A DNA stretch of 64,000 nt from Arachis hypogaea (Eukaryota; Streptophyta; Magnoliopsida; Fabales; Fabaceae), in NCBI RefSeq assembly GCF_003086295.3, contig NC_092055.1:122317192-122381191 (forward strand), written 5' to 3'. Within the stretch, counting starts at the first letter, position 1. Each line of letters starts with the position of its first letter. Below, piece by piece: positions 48,596 through 60,406 of this stretch. A program made the translations under genes and the position numbers. The notes beneath the pieces were generated by a model. It saw only the letters and a list, made by a program, of their open reading frames with translations. It had not been told where the DNA came from and did not search any database.

Positions 48596-49994
48596 TGTTA
48601 TGGAGAGAGGGTTGTTATGACAGTTGGTGGTTTTGTTTGTTTGTTTGTTTGTTTGTTTGTGGGGGTAGTTGGAAGAATGGGAATTTAGGATATAGTTATA
48701 GATATGATGGGAAATTGAAGGGGTGTGGTTAATTGTGGCTGTGAATATTCTTTGTCTTTGGGGGCACGTGAAGGGAAAGAGTAAGATCAGAGGAAGGAAG
48801 GAAGCTTTATTTAGTTAGTTTGTAGGGCGGAGAATTCCAAAGCGTAATTTGATGATGAGGTAATTACCCATGCAGCACGCTTAAGCTACCTGCCTAGCTA
48901 GGCAAATCAATCAAAAATCACATACCATTACGTGCAATTCACACATGTTGTTGTTGTTTTGCCAACTGCTTTTGTAGTAGTATGTATCTTCTATTTTGGG
49001 GGATAAGGTATATTCCTATCCTTCCTTTTGAAATTAGATAGCGTCTCATTATTCTCATATCTGTTGGAACAACTGAACAACCTTCATAAAATGTTATTTA
49101 CCATTGTTCTTTGCAGCATTCAAAATGGTGGATATACGCATATCCTTATTCATTCTTGTGAATGAATTTGCTATAGTATAGAAAGGTCTAACCTGTTATA
49201 AATTATTTTACATGATTATTTTAAATAATACTATATTCTCATCTTTTTTTTTTGGTTGATGTCACACATTATAGAAAAAATTTCAAGAATCAAACAGAAT
49301 TTAGTATTTTTAATCAGTGTTTTTAATTATTAATCTAATTTTTTATAATTTAATAATTTGACAATATCTTTTTAATTTATACTTTTAAATACTATTGATT
49401 AATTATTGACAAAAAAAATTCTAGTATTTTTTATATTATATATATTTTAAGAATTGAATTATTATTTTTTTTAAATTAAAAATGATATTTGAATCCGTAA
49501 TAGTGTTCGTTGACAAATCACAATCGATTAAACAATTTTTGGATTCTTTTACCACTTAGCTTAACATTTTTTTAATATTTTAATCCGTATATAAAAATGT
49601 GATTACTTGCTATACTATTTTATCATATTGTCAAAGGATAACATTTCCCAAGGGAGAGTATAAAGTGGGTTAAAGTTTTATAACTAAATTACTTTTTATT
49701 TTTATTATTTTATTCCATGGTTATAATGAGAGAAATTGTTTATTAAAGTTAATTTGAAATAATATATAATAAAAAATAATATTGTCAATTATAGAGAAAC
49801 AATATCCACTATCGAAATTATATTATTTAAGTAACTATAAAATAGAATAAATTAATACAATAAGAAAAAATAGAAATGATCTGCAATAATTGACGCGATC
49901 GAATCGAGCTTATCAGGAAAAACAGTCGACAGCATCTGTGTTCTGTGATGTGAGTGGCAGCTCAGCTTCTGGTTTTGCGAACTCGCCGGAGACC
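48596..49994. other. Intergenic region between divergent SWIM-RING and RCC1 genes
   Basis: The two genes are divergent, so both promoters lie here. A GTTT tetranucleotide run (about 48634-48660) sits just upstream of the SWIM-RING start. The rest is AT-rich with no recognised element. Confidence 0.45.
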
Positions 49995-52900
49995 ATGGAC
50001 GACGCCGGAAACATTCCAAACTCCGGCAACCCATCGCACAAGGTCATCGCCGTCACTGCCGGGGAAGCGCACACTCTCCTTCTTACCGGTAACACCGCTA
50101 TATTCAAAGAGACCCTCAAATTTCTCTGTTTTTTTTCTGTGTGTAAAAGAGGGAAATAATGTTCCGGTGTTGTTGGATGCAGGGGATGGGAGTGTGTACT
50201 CATGGGGAAGAGGAATGTTTGGGAGGCTTGGCCATGGTTCAGAAAAGGATGAGCTTTTACCAGTTCAGGTCAAGTTTCAGAACCCTAATGGAGGAGAAGC
50301 AGACACACCCAAAATTGTTGCTATTGCTTCTGGTGCTTATCATAATCTTGCTCTTGCAGGTTCTGTAACAGTGTAACTCTTCACACCTTCTCAATTTCCC
50401 TTTATTTATTTATTTATTATTTTTCTTTTTTGAAGTTAATTAATTTTGATACATTAAGAGTAGTGTAAACTTGTTTGCAGCGTCATCTAATCAAATTTGT
50501 GGTCTTATATGACCAATTAAAGTGTATGTATTAAAGTTTGAAACTTTTGCTGTTAGATTAGGTTCTGGGTAAAACTTTCTGCTGATAGTGTATGCAGATT
50601 GCATCTTTTAACTTTTCTAATCATGTTTCAAAAGATTTTTTTTTTTTCGGAAGAAAGAAATAAATAAAAAGCTATGGTTTTGTGTATTTGAACATAAGTG
50701 ACAAAGGTGTTGAGTGACAACAGGGGAGGTAAGTTGGGAGTGGAGTGAAAGTGAGAAGATTTTGATTTTCACTACTTGGTACTTGTGGGTGGAACTTAAA
50801 GATAAAGGGTATGGTGTATGGCTTTCATTGCACCAAGCAAGAGTAAAATGTTATAATATTTGACTGATTCAGTTGAATTGTTTTGTGAAGTCCTTCAGTC
50901 TGCTTATACTGAAGACTTGTTTGGTCATATGATATTTAAAGGTTTGTATGCATTCTAACACATTTTACTATTGCAGAATTCTTAGATTAACCGGTATAAA
51001 CAAATAAATGAAAGATTCACTACAATGTAGTATCTGGCTTTTTTTAGCATATGTTTAATTAATTTGATCAAAAGAGGAACAATTGAACCCTTTTTCTTTA
51101 TAAGCTTATATAAGGGAATAAGGAATATATGATAAATTGTTATGTCAGCTAAGACATTAGAATGATTTTTAATGATATGTTGCCAGACTCTTGCTGTATT
51201 ATTGGCTGCATTTTAAAACTATATGTAAGGCTACTTTTTGAGTAGTAATAGTTGCTAACATCAACTATATGAAATTAATATGGAGAAAAATATTTGAGAC
51301 TGTATAACAAATTTTATGCATCTTCTTAATTGCATTGCAAGTGTAATGGTGTGAATAAATATGCCCAATTTTTGCCTTTTTTATGTCCTTTGGGTCTCAG
51401 AGTAAACATTGATAAGTGCTAACAAGGGAAGAAGAATTCAGTCTCTCTCCCTTCAAAAATGGGTCAATTACTATACCCTGCTTTTGCAAGAGTGAATATC
51501 ATGTGGATGTCTTTGGAATTTTGTGCTGACATAGATATGTAGCACCATGAATACTAGGTATCTGGTGTAATCTTAGGCAGGTTCATCTTATTGGAATTTG
51601 TTTTTTGCCGCAATAACTCTTCCTTCTGTGTGTTGACAGATGACGGGTCCGTTTGGAGTTGGGGTTACAATATTTGTATCCTTAATATGCTGGGAGTCAC
51701 TTAGTCGAATTCAGTTACGGATATTACTTATTTTTACTTTAAGAGTTTTGTTTACTTTATATTCATGATTAGTATCTACATCCTTGACTACTGTATGGAT
51801 GGTCAACTTGGCACTGACGGAGAGGACACACCTGATGAAAATTCTATTGGTGGAGTTTATAACCTAGCGCCCCACTTATTGAATAAGTTTCCCGAGTCGC
51901 ACCCACTTGATTCTTCAACTGGTGTCTCTGAAGTACAAGGAAAAGGATCAATTAAGGTACAATAAGAAACATGAATTTCATCCTAAAACATAAAACATCG
52001 TGAGAATGTCTTAATGTGTGTTTTTGCCCATTTAATTTTGGCAGATACATGCTGTCAAAGCAGGAGGAATGATGTCTATGGCTATTGATAATCGTGGCAC
52101 CCTCTGGATGTGGGGAAACTGCCCACAAGAAAGCAAAGGTGAATTCTCTCTTGTAAGTAGTTTCATTCCAATGCCAATACTGGCCTTTCATGGCCTTAAT
52201 GTTGCCAAGGTTGCATGTGGAAATGAGCATGTTGTAGCATTGGTTAGTGCCGGAGAATCAAACAATGGTGAAGATTTGGTCTGCTACTCTTGGGGTTTTA
52301 ACAACCATGGCCAGTTAGGATTGGGGGATAGGGAGAACAGGGCACATCCAGAAGTTGTGAAAACATTTGATGAGGAGTCCCCTTGGACAATTTATGACAT
52401 AGCATGTGGTGCTGCTCACACTGCCTTGCTCACTCGCAAAAAGAAATCTACCGAGTTGGAAAGCAAGTGCTGGACTTTTGGCCTTGGGGATAATGGCCAA
52501 CTCGGGCATGGAACAACACAAAGCGCATTATTTCCTACACCTGTTCAAGACTTGCCGCAAGATATATCTCTTATTGGTATCGATTGCGGCTTGTTTCATA
52601 CAAGTGTGGTTTCCTCATCAGGGGATGTGTGGTCATGGGGAATGGAGAAGGGTCTTGGCTTATGCCCTGATGCTGGTCGTGGTTCATCAGATTCTGGTGA
52701 TGCCCTCTCACCCTTGCTTAAACCTTGTGCTCCATACCAACCTAAGTTTCCAGATCCGGTTCAAGTTGCATGTGGAGCTGCACATACTGTTATTGTTGCG
52801 CGGGATGGATATAAGGTGTGGTCTTGGGGTAGAGGGCGATGTGGAGTTCTTGGAACCGGTAACGAATTGGACTGTTATACCCCCACCAAGGTGCGGTGGC

Positions 52901-53322
52901 CTCCACCGACCGAAGATTCAGAGGAAGAGGAATCAAAGAGCTCCCTCGAGCAGGACAGAGAGAAAGAAAAGGAGGCCGAAGTAAAAACAGAAACAGATGA
53001 GAAATTATCCTCGGCACTGAATGAGCTGAAGCAGCTTCAATTGAAGCTATCCACAATGGAACAATATGCTAGCATACTTCATGGTTGTGTTTTCGGAAAA
53101 CCTTTTGCTGAGCAAGATGTCCCTGCTTCATTGAAGGATTCAGGTTCATTCAACATTGCAAAAGAATGGGAGAACATGTTGGAGACTGCAGATCATAGGA
53201 CGCTAATGAGGTTGGAAATGTTCTACCGGGACATGCTTGCTGGTGTGAAAGATAAACAAATGAAGAGAAGGATCAAGGAAATTGTAAAGGAGTGCCTCCA
53301 ATCACCGGAGCCGAAAAATTAG
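49995..53322 (+). CDS. RCC1-repeat (UVR8/RCC1-like) protein
   Basis: Five exons, 49995-50088, 50183-50359, 51640-51675, 51799-51956 and 52045-53322, join to 1743 nt, or 580 residues. RCC1 repeats are marked by AGEAHTLLL, VYSWGRGMFGRLGHG, VWSWGYNIYGQLGTDG, YSWGFNNHGQLGLGD, WTFGLGDNGQLGHG and VWSWGRGRCGVLGTG, which build a seven-bladed propeller. The C-terminus carries an acidic/Lys-rich linker and a coiled coil (LNELKQLQLKLSTMEQY). RCC1-family plant proteins act in light, cold and chromatin responses; the partner here is unknown. Intron 3 starts GTATCCTT with a TCCTTGAC branch-like site and looks U12-type; homology places its 3' end after GG rather than AG. Confidence 0.88.
51676..51798 (+). 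other. Putative U12-type intron in the RCC1-like gene
   Basis: The donor GTATCCTT (51676-51683) is an exact match to the minor-spliceosome consensus. CATCCTTGAC at 51779-51787 fits the U12 branch site TTCCTTRAY, and the exon must resume about 12 bases later at 51799 to restore the conserved YGQLG frame. That leaves GG as the last dinucleotide. No AG in frame is nearby. Confidence 0.6.
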
Positions 53323-53825
53323 TATGTATGAGAGGAACAAATTGTTCAACACACAAAAGGCAATGAGCTAGGTGATCATGTTCCAGTTTTGCAGGGTGGC
53401 ATGGCATGCCTACTTATCGCTTTATTTGATCATTCTATTTTGCACCTTGCATCAATCCTCGGTGCCTCGTTCTATATGTGTATTGTTTAAGCCTAAAGAT
53501 ATGTAAAATTTGTGTCAATAACATGTATAAGATATGTATTCATTCCCCTTGTAGCCTGAATTTGATCCCAGGACGGCAGGACATATGTAAAATGCCATTT
53601 TAAGTGAGCTTTCATTTCGATAATAAAAAATATATTTCATCGAATTATATTTCTAGGAATATTATATTTGGAAACATTATTTCTAACTACAATAAAAAAT
53701 TGTTTGTTTAATATTATAAATAATTGAAAGTTAATTTTAATAGTACGATGAATGAGTTACAAATATGTTTTATTATATATATTTTTAGAATATATCTTTA
53801 ATTTCTAAACATCTTCAATGTCAAT
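53323..53825. other. 3' flank of the RCC1-like gene
   Basis: Probable 3' untranslated region, with AATAAAA near 53621. AT-rich beyond that. Confidence 0.4.
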
Positions 53826-53975
53826 TAGGGGTGTTCATAAAAAAACTAAAATATAGTTAACCGGTTAAAAAATTATAACTAAATTTTGGTTAACCAATTT
53901 AATAAAATAATTTTAAAAATCATATCCATATTTTTTAGAATTGGTTAACCAAATTAAATTTTTCATTATCTTTCT

Positions 53976-54114
53976 CCCCTTCTCTCTCTTCTTTTCCCCC
54001 TCTCTCTCCCCCTTCTTTCCCCTCTCTCTCCCCCTTTCTTCCCCTCTCTCTTCTTTTCTCTCTCTCTCTCTTCCTTCTCTCTCTTTCTCTTTCTCACTCT
54101 TCCCTCTCTATCTC

Positions 54115-54145
<31 letters not shown>

Positions 54146-54191
54146 CTGTCCTCTTCTCTCTCCCCTATCTGTCTCTTTCACTTTCTCCCTC

Positions 54192-54226
<35 letters not shown>

Positions 54227-54469
54227 CCTCCACTTTCTTTCTCTCTCCCTTATCTCTCTATCCTTCTCTCCCTCTCTCTCCTTTGCTCTCTCCCCTCTCT
54301 CTTTCTCTCCTTCTCTCCCCTCTATCTCTTTCTCTCTCTCTTTGCCCTCTTTCTCCCCCTCCCTTCTCTCTCTTTATCTCTCTCCTCCCCTTCCTTTCTA
54401 CTCATCTCTCCCATCCTCTATCTCCTCCTCCTCCTCTCTCTCTCTCACTCCTCTCTCTCCTCTCCTTCC

Positions 54470-54513
<44 letters not shown>

Positions 54514-54745
54514 CTCCCCTCTCTTTCTCTCTCTCTCCTTTTTTTCCTTTTCTCTATTTCTCTCTCTCGCTCCTCTCTCTTTCCTTTTCTTTTTTTCTCT
54601 CTCTCCCCTTCTCTCTCTCTCTCCTCCTCTTCCTCTCTTCCTTCTCTCTCCTTCTCTTCTTTCTTCTTCTACTCTCTCTTTTCTCTTTCTCTTTCAGCCT
54701 TCTCTCACTCTCTATCCCTCTCCTCTCTCTTTTCTCCTCTTCTCT
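53976..54745 (+). repeat. Long CT-rich (polypyrimidine) tract
   Basis: Nearly pure C+T with irregular CTCTCC and TTCTCTC units on plus. GA-rich counterparts at 54750-54870 and 55500-55790 could pair with it as large hairpin arms. Confidence 0.9.
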
Positions 54746-55019
54746 CCAAAGCGAGAGAGAGGAGAGAGAAAAGAGAGAGAGGAGGAAGACATAGAGGAGG
54801 AGAGAGAGAGAGAAAGGGGAGAGATAAGAAAAGAGAAGAAGGGGAAGAGAGAGAGAGAATAAGAGAGAGAAAGAGGGCAAATACCAGCTAACGAACCGAA
54901 GCCCCACCAATAACTAGGATTGCTCGGGGTTGGATAATCTATCAAATGTTGATTAAGTGTGGAGGATATCGGTTGTTTAAGGAGAGAGAATCGTTGGTTC
55001 CTCATTTTTCTTTTTCCTA

Positions 55020-55405
55020 TCGTGAGAATTCTGCTCCCCCCAACAAGAGGAAAGACTTCTTTGTTGTCAATCGCTAGTTGGGTTTACCAACAAAGAAAAG
55101 CATGGGAGAAATGTGCCAGATCTTGACGCCAGGAGTTTCACCGGAAATCACGCTTTGACGGGGCGGGGTTGCGCGCGAGCCGAGTGCATTTGGATCTAAA
55201 TCTGCGGTACACAAGAGTACTTCGCGCCATTCATAGCCATCAGGGATACAGCCCTCTTCCCTCAAGATGGTCCGTCTTGCTTCTGCTCGATGGAAACTAG
55301 GGTTCAAGTGTTGACTTTTTTAAATCAAGACATGGCGGGGCAAGATTTGAACCTGCAAGCTTCAGGTCATGAGCCTAACGAGTTAACCAACTACTCTACC
55401 CTGCT
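55020..55405 (-). other. Probable mitochondrial DNA insert (NUMT) within the TIR element
   Basis: Minus-strand 55307-55074 has an open frame with EWREVLLCTADLDPNALGSR and [17 protein letters not shown], much more protein-like than its surroundings. I believe it comes from a plant mitochondrial reading frame, perhaps a cytochrome c maturation gene, but I am not sure which. It adjoins a tRNA-fMet relic of mitochondrial type. Confidence 0.5.
55334..55405 (-). pseudogene. tRNA-fMet (CAT) relic, mitochondrial type
   Basis: The minus strand has AGCAGGGTAGAG, an anticodon loop GGCTCATGACC, GGTTCAAAT for the T loop and GCCCCGCC at the 3' side. This follows the plant mitochondrial initiator tRNA closely. 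The acceptor stem has mismatches (AGCAGGG versus CCCCGCC), so it is probably not functional. Confidence 0.6.
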
Positions 55406-56540
55406 TCTTCCCCCTCTCTTTCTTTTCTTTCACTATTCCCACCTAGGTCCCCTTGCTTGCTTGGCCGGGATAGAACCAGCGCTTAGTAAGTAAGCGGCGC
55501 GGCCGAGAGAAAGAGAGGGAAGGGGAGAGAGAAAAAAGAAAAGGAAAGAGAGAGAGAGCGAGAGAGAGAAATAGAGAAAAGGAAAAAAAGGAGAGAGAGA
55601 AAGAGAGGGGAGGGGAGAGAGAGGAGGGAGAGAGAGAGAGAAGGGGAAAGGAGAGAGATAGGGGAGAGAGGGGAGAGGAGAGAGAAAGAAAGAGAAAGGG
55701 GAGAGAGAAAAATGGGAGAGAGAGAGAGAGAGAGAGAAAAAAAAGGAAGAGAGGAGGAGAGGGAGAGGAGGGGGAGAGAGATGGAGATAAGAAAAAGTTA
55801 CTCGTATCATTTAGAAAGAAAATTATTTACATTAGAAAAAATTATTTATAGAAAATGCTGAAAAGAGATAAGAAAGAAAAAAGAACGAAGCAATGGAAGG
55901 TATTTCATTATTTACAAATGTTACACGTATCATTTAGAAAGAAAAAAAATTTAGATAAAAAAATTCAATTTAAAAAAATGTTAAAATTTTTGGGTTTTTG
56001 TATGTAAAAATTAATTTTTGTGTAAAAACCGATTTTTAATTGCAAAACTAATTTTTTGGTATAAAAACCAATTTTTTGGTGAAAACCCAATTTTTTGGTG
56101 TGAAAATCGGTTTTTATTTTAATAACTGGTTAAAAATCGGTTTCAAATTTTACTAATCGGTTAATAACCGATTTTATCATATACAATCAATTTGATTAAT
56201 TAATCAAGACTATATTTTTAGATAACCAAAAAACTAGTTTGGTTTTTGGATTAACCAAACCATGAACACCCCTAATGTCAATAAAAGAATTCTTTAACAA
56301 GAAATATAATAATTGAGGGATATAATAATAATTTTATATGCTACTTTTTATTCTTTTAACATAAAAATTATCAACTATTTACCTTCCGAGAAAAAATAAA
56401 TTTTAAGTTTTGACATAATTTTTTTTCTGAAAATAAATTATTACTAAATTAGATTTTGGATTTTCAAATAAATGAGATTAATATGTTTTTATAAACAATT
56501 TTTGAAAATAAGTTAATTCTTTTTTCTTTAAACGAACATC

Positions 56541-58975
56541 GAGTTAAATCTTAAAGTAATTCATGAACTTGCACTCGAGCCTTAAAGTGATCCCTAAAGT
56601 TAATAATTACTCAAATTTATCTCTGAAATTGCCCTCCGGAACTCATAGTAGTCCCTAAAATAATTTCTATTCATCCTTACCATTGAGAAAGACTGAAATG
56701 ACGTCTTTTTGTATTTATTAAAAAAAAAAAAAAACACACTCCCCATCCCAACCCTTCCCCAGTTCACCTTTCCCTTCCATGCTCCCCTTCCCCTTCCCCA
56801 ACCCATTCTCAGTTCCCTTTCCATTTTCCTTTCCCTTTCCCTTTTCCTTTTCCTTCTCCTTCCCCAATCTGAGGCCCTTTCCCTTCTCCAACTTGAGGCC
56901 CTTTCCCTTTTCCTTTCCTTTCTCCTCCCCTTTTTCCAACTTCTACTGCTCTATTAGTTTTTCGTTATTATTATTATGGCGCTGCACTCGGTGCCTTCTG
57001 TTTTTCAGCTGCACCGAGAGCCGTTACCATCGTCGATCTTAGCTTATAGAACCGACTCGCGTCTTCTACTCCAGTTCACAACTCTTGGCTCAAACAAGTC
57101 AGCGCGTTGTCGCGTCGCCTCTCTGCTTTTTCTTCTACACCAGCTGCGTCGCTATGTCATCGTTCTGCTGTCAGAGTTGTTCTCGAACTCGACCGATGTA
57201 GCAGAGACAAGAGTAGCAGCGGAGTTCGCCATTCTCAACCTTTTGATGTCAAACCACAGGTCCTATTTCAGTGATCACTTCTTAAGAAGCACATCAATTT
57301 TTCTTTCCTTTTTTTTAGGGTTAAGTACGATTTTGGTCCTTAAAGTAGGGGCTAAAAATTTTTTTCATCCCCAACTTTTGTTTGCTTACAAATTGTCCTC
57401 AAGGTTTAACTTAATTTTAAGATCGTCCTTTTTACCAAATTTTTTATTTTTATTCCGAAAAGACCCCTAACTAAAAAAAAAAGAAAAAAAGGGTTACGAG
57501 GGAAGGGGAAAGGGGGAAGGATATCATCCGGGGGTGTTTGGTTTGGGAAAGAAAAGGGAGAAGGGAAGGGAAGGGAAGGGAAGGGGAAGGGGGAAGGGCC
57601 ATTGTCGCTGCTCCCCGCCGCCACTCCTCATCGTCGTTCACCGTTTCTCCTCGCCTTCACTGTTGTCGTCGCCTCGCTGTCGCCCTCATCTTGCCGCACC
57701 TCGACTTCGCAGCGCTGCGACTTGCGCCCTAGCTTTGCCGCGACGCGTCTGGCCTGCACCCTCGTGTTCTTCGTCGTCATCCAAGAGGTGGTGGTCGTGG
57801 TCGTGTGCGAAATCTGCAACAAGGGTTTTCAAAGGAATTTTTGGTAATTATATTTATGGATTTTTGGTTCTTGTAATTGAAGATGAATTTAGGAATTTCT
57901 GATTATTGCAATTGCATATGAGTTTTGTTAATGAAAGAGGAAGAATTTTAGTTCTGAGTTTTGTCAATGGTTCTGAGTTTTGACGATGATGATGATTTTC
58001 TTATTTTTCTGAGTTCTGAGTTCTGCATCTGGGTTCTTGTTTTTCTGGGTTCTTGATGATGATGATGATGATTTTCTGGGTTCTTGTTTTAGTCCATTAT
58101 TGTTGTTGTTCTTCTGCTTCTAGTTGCTTTTGTTGTTGTTGTTCTTTTGATTCCATTATCCATTGTTGTTGTTGTTTTTGTTGTACTTCTAGTTGTTGTT
58201 TTATTGGTGTTGCATATGCTTCTGCTTCAACTTCTGGTTCAGCTTTAGCTTCAGCTTCAGGTTCTGCTTTTGTTAATTTTGAGGAAGAAGGGGGAAGAGT
58301 ACTTTCGTCCGAAGGACGATTTTAAAATTAAGTTAAATCTTAAGGACGATTTTGTAAACAAAAAAAGGTTGGGGACGAAAAAAATTTTTAACTCCTACCT
58401 TAGGAACCAAAATCGTACTTAACCCTTTTTATTTTTTTATTTTTAGCTTTTATTGACTGAAAATTGATGAGTAATGAGAATGTTTAGTTAATTCATCTAT
58501 GAAAATTGATGGTTGGTTGTGTATGAAGTAAAACAAAATGAGGTAATGGAATAATTAATTTTGGAATAAAGGAGGCAAAGAGAGACTGAGAGGGGACAAG
58601 AGAAGAGGAAGAGGCAGAGAAAGAAAAAGATAGAGAGGAGACAAGAGTATAAAAGACTAAGTTGAAAAAGGGAAAACGTGTGGCACAACACGACACCGTA
58701 ACGGAAGCCGACAAGAAGTGGCAACAGAGAGAAATGGGAAGAAGAAGGAGCTCGAGTTAGAGAGGGGAAGACTCGGGTTTTCTTTTTTTTTTTTTTAAAT
58801 AAATACAAAACGGCGTCATTCCAATCTTTTTCAATGACAATGATGGATAAAAATTATTTTAGAGATTACTATGAGTTTCAAGGATAATTTTAAAAACGAA
58901 TTTGAGTAATTATTAATTTTAAAAATCACTTTAAAACTCGAATGTAAATTCAGAAACTACTTTAATATTTAACTC
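56541..58975. mobile_element. 2.4-kb element with about 180-bp TIRs
   Basis: The left end starts GAGTTAAATCTTAAAGTA and the right end, read inward, GAGTTAAATATTAAAGTA. The similarity runs through AATAATTACTCAAATT, ACTCATAGTA, CTAAAATAATTT and GACGYC...TTTTGTATTTATT to an A-rich tract on each side, about 180 bp. The flanks AACGAACATC and AGCAGACATC agree at 7 of 10 positions, a decayed MULE-sized duplication. The interior has CT-rich DNA, no recognisable transposase and a nested element at 57318-58425. Confidence 0.75.
57318..58425. mobile_element. Long-TIR element (MULE-like), copy 2, nested
   Basis: The ends read GGGTTAAGTACGATTTTGG and its complement CGTACTTAACCC, then GGGGCTAAAAATTTTTTTC and AATTGTCCTCAAGG. 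These TIRs are homologous to those at 30781-31823, in the opposite orientation. The interior has a GGGAAGGGAAGG run and GC-rich low-complexity coding frames, then GTT/CTT-rich DNA. The target duplication is unclear because the flanks are T-rich. Confidence 0.8.
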
Positions 58976-60406
58976 AGCAGACATCATAAAGTACAAGTTG
59001 ACGATGTTGACATCGCAAAATCATGTGATTATTCTCATTGATAAAATATACACACATTAACTACGGCTGCTTAGGATATTTATTGCCAATAGCCCAATAC
59101 AGCGAGTGTACCGCTCGTCAAACAGTCCAAGTTATCCACCATAACAAAATTATAAGTACTTTGACGAAAATGCCAAAAATTTCTCTTAAAAATATTATTT
59201 AATCACACTTTAAATATAATTTACAAGAGAAAGTAACGATTTATGATTTTCCAAAAGGAGGATATATGGAAAAAAAAAATAAAATATACATTGTAATTAT
59301 GATTTTTGTGGGTACGTGTCAAAGAAATTAGCTCCCTAACTTGTAATGATGAAGATCACTCAAATTGTACACTTAAATGTCACATTAAATAAAAAAAAAT
59401 AACATTCTTCTCTTTCTTTAATTATGCTCTTTTGTCCTTTTCTTTTCAGATAATTATCTACTTAATGAAATAACAAGCCTTTTATGGGAGGTGTAAATTT
59501 AAGTGTACAACATGAGTGGCCACATAAATGTCCTTATTTTAATTTACGGAAAGTGATTGTTCTGGCAGATCAAGATTACACTTTCCATCAATCACGCAGC
59601 CGCAGCTGTTTCTAGCTGTCCACACTTGGCGCATCCCATCTCTTCCAAAGTAGAAACTCCATTATACTGCGTCCGACAGCCCAAATTATCTAATAAACTA
59701 GACTTGTTTTGCAAGTAATATTTTTTAACCAAATGAATGAGACATCACGCCAACTTATACTCAATCCCCGTAATCGCAAGATATACGTGTCTAATTTAAG
59801 TGGGGTTCACATCTCATTTATGATAAATGATATCTGAACCGTTATAGTGTGTACACACAATGATATATATTACATAACAAAATTTTCCCAATAAACTGAC
59901 ACAATGCTAGATCCCAACTAAGAACAATTAAGCTATTTTCAATCAACCAATAAGCTATACAATGCACTAGTAGAAATGGGGCAACCCACAGAGGAATTTA
60001 ACAAAAGAATAAGAGACCAAGAACATCACTTTCATATAATATATATATATAGAGAGAGAAAGAGAGAAGAGCGAGGGACAGACCAAAAAAAATAAACGTA
60101 GAAAGAACAAAGAAGCACCGTGAAATATATCTTAGAATAATAAATGAATCAGAAAGAATATATTCAACTACCTTCTGATGTAAGCCAGCCATTCTAGCTA
60201 CCATTTGAGCTGCCTCACTTCATACTCTAAGAATATGCCAGTAGCAATAAGCTTTTGGCTACAAGAGAGTCGCATCCTGAAGAATAATGCACATATATTA
60301 GCTGGGCAATGTTGTAATAAATACAAGAATAACCAGGCTGTTAAGCAGAATGCATAGTTCCCACCGACATCCCAATTTTCCATCCCATTTACTGTTTCAG
60401 TGTTGT
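58976..60406. other. Intergenic and probable 3' UTR of the PATROL1-like gene
   Basis: A small inverted-repeat element is at 59357-59518. The part from about 60000 to 60406 is likely 3' untranslated region of the minus-strand gene. A short TA/GA run lies near 60038-60060. Confidence 0.4.
59357..59518. mobile_element. MITE-like inverted repeat, 162 bp
   Basis: The left arm CACTCAAATTGTACACTTA and the right arm (inward) CACTCATGTTGTACACTTA match at 17 of 19 positions. The interior is AT-rich. No target duplication was identified. Confidence 0.55.

Larger units (their letters stand above)
53826..56273. mobile_element. 2.4-kb TIR element with CT/GA-rich arms and captured organelle DNA
   Basis: The ends are (T)AGGGGTGTTCAT and ATGAACACCCCT, flanked by AATGTCAAT at 53817-53825 and 56274-56282, a 9-bp duplication typical of MULEs. 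Inside the ends are AT-rich GGTTAACC/ATCGGTTTT words. A CT-rich tract of about 770 bp (53976-54745), a short GA tract (54750-54870), unique DNA (54875-55500) and another GA tract (55500-55790) follow. Long reading frames in the CT/GA tracts are low-complexity Ser/Leu or Arg/Glu artefacts. No transposase is present. Confidence 0.8.

Noticed and set aside
53941..54891. 316-residue Ser/Leu/Phe-rich open frame
   Set aside because: It is a translation of the CT-rich tract; frames are open on several phases and on the other strand as Arg/Glu repeats. No domain or codon bias.
55334..55405. Functional tRNA gene
   Set aside because: Acceptor stem mismatches and location in a mobile element with mitochondrial-type sequence indicate a relic.
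56976..57470. 164-residue frame starting MALHSVPSVFQ
   Set aside because: It runs across the junction of the nested element at 57318, so the frame is accidental; no family match.
60198..60383. 61-residue minus frame after the PATROL1-like stop
   Set aside because: Lies directly downstream of the conserved LPKKL stop and is best read as 3' UTR.
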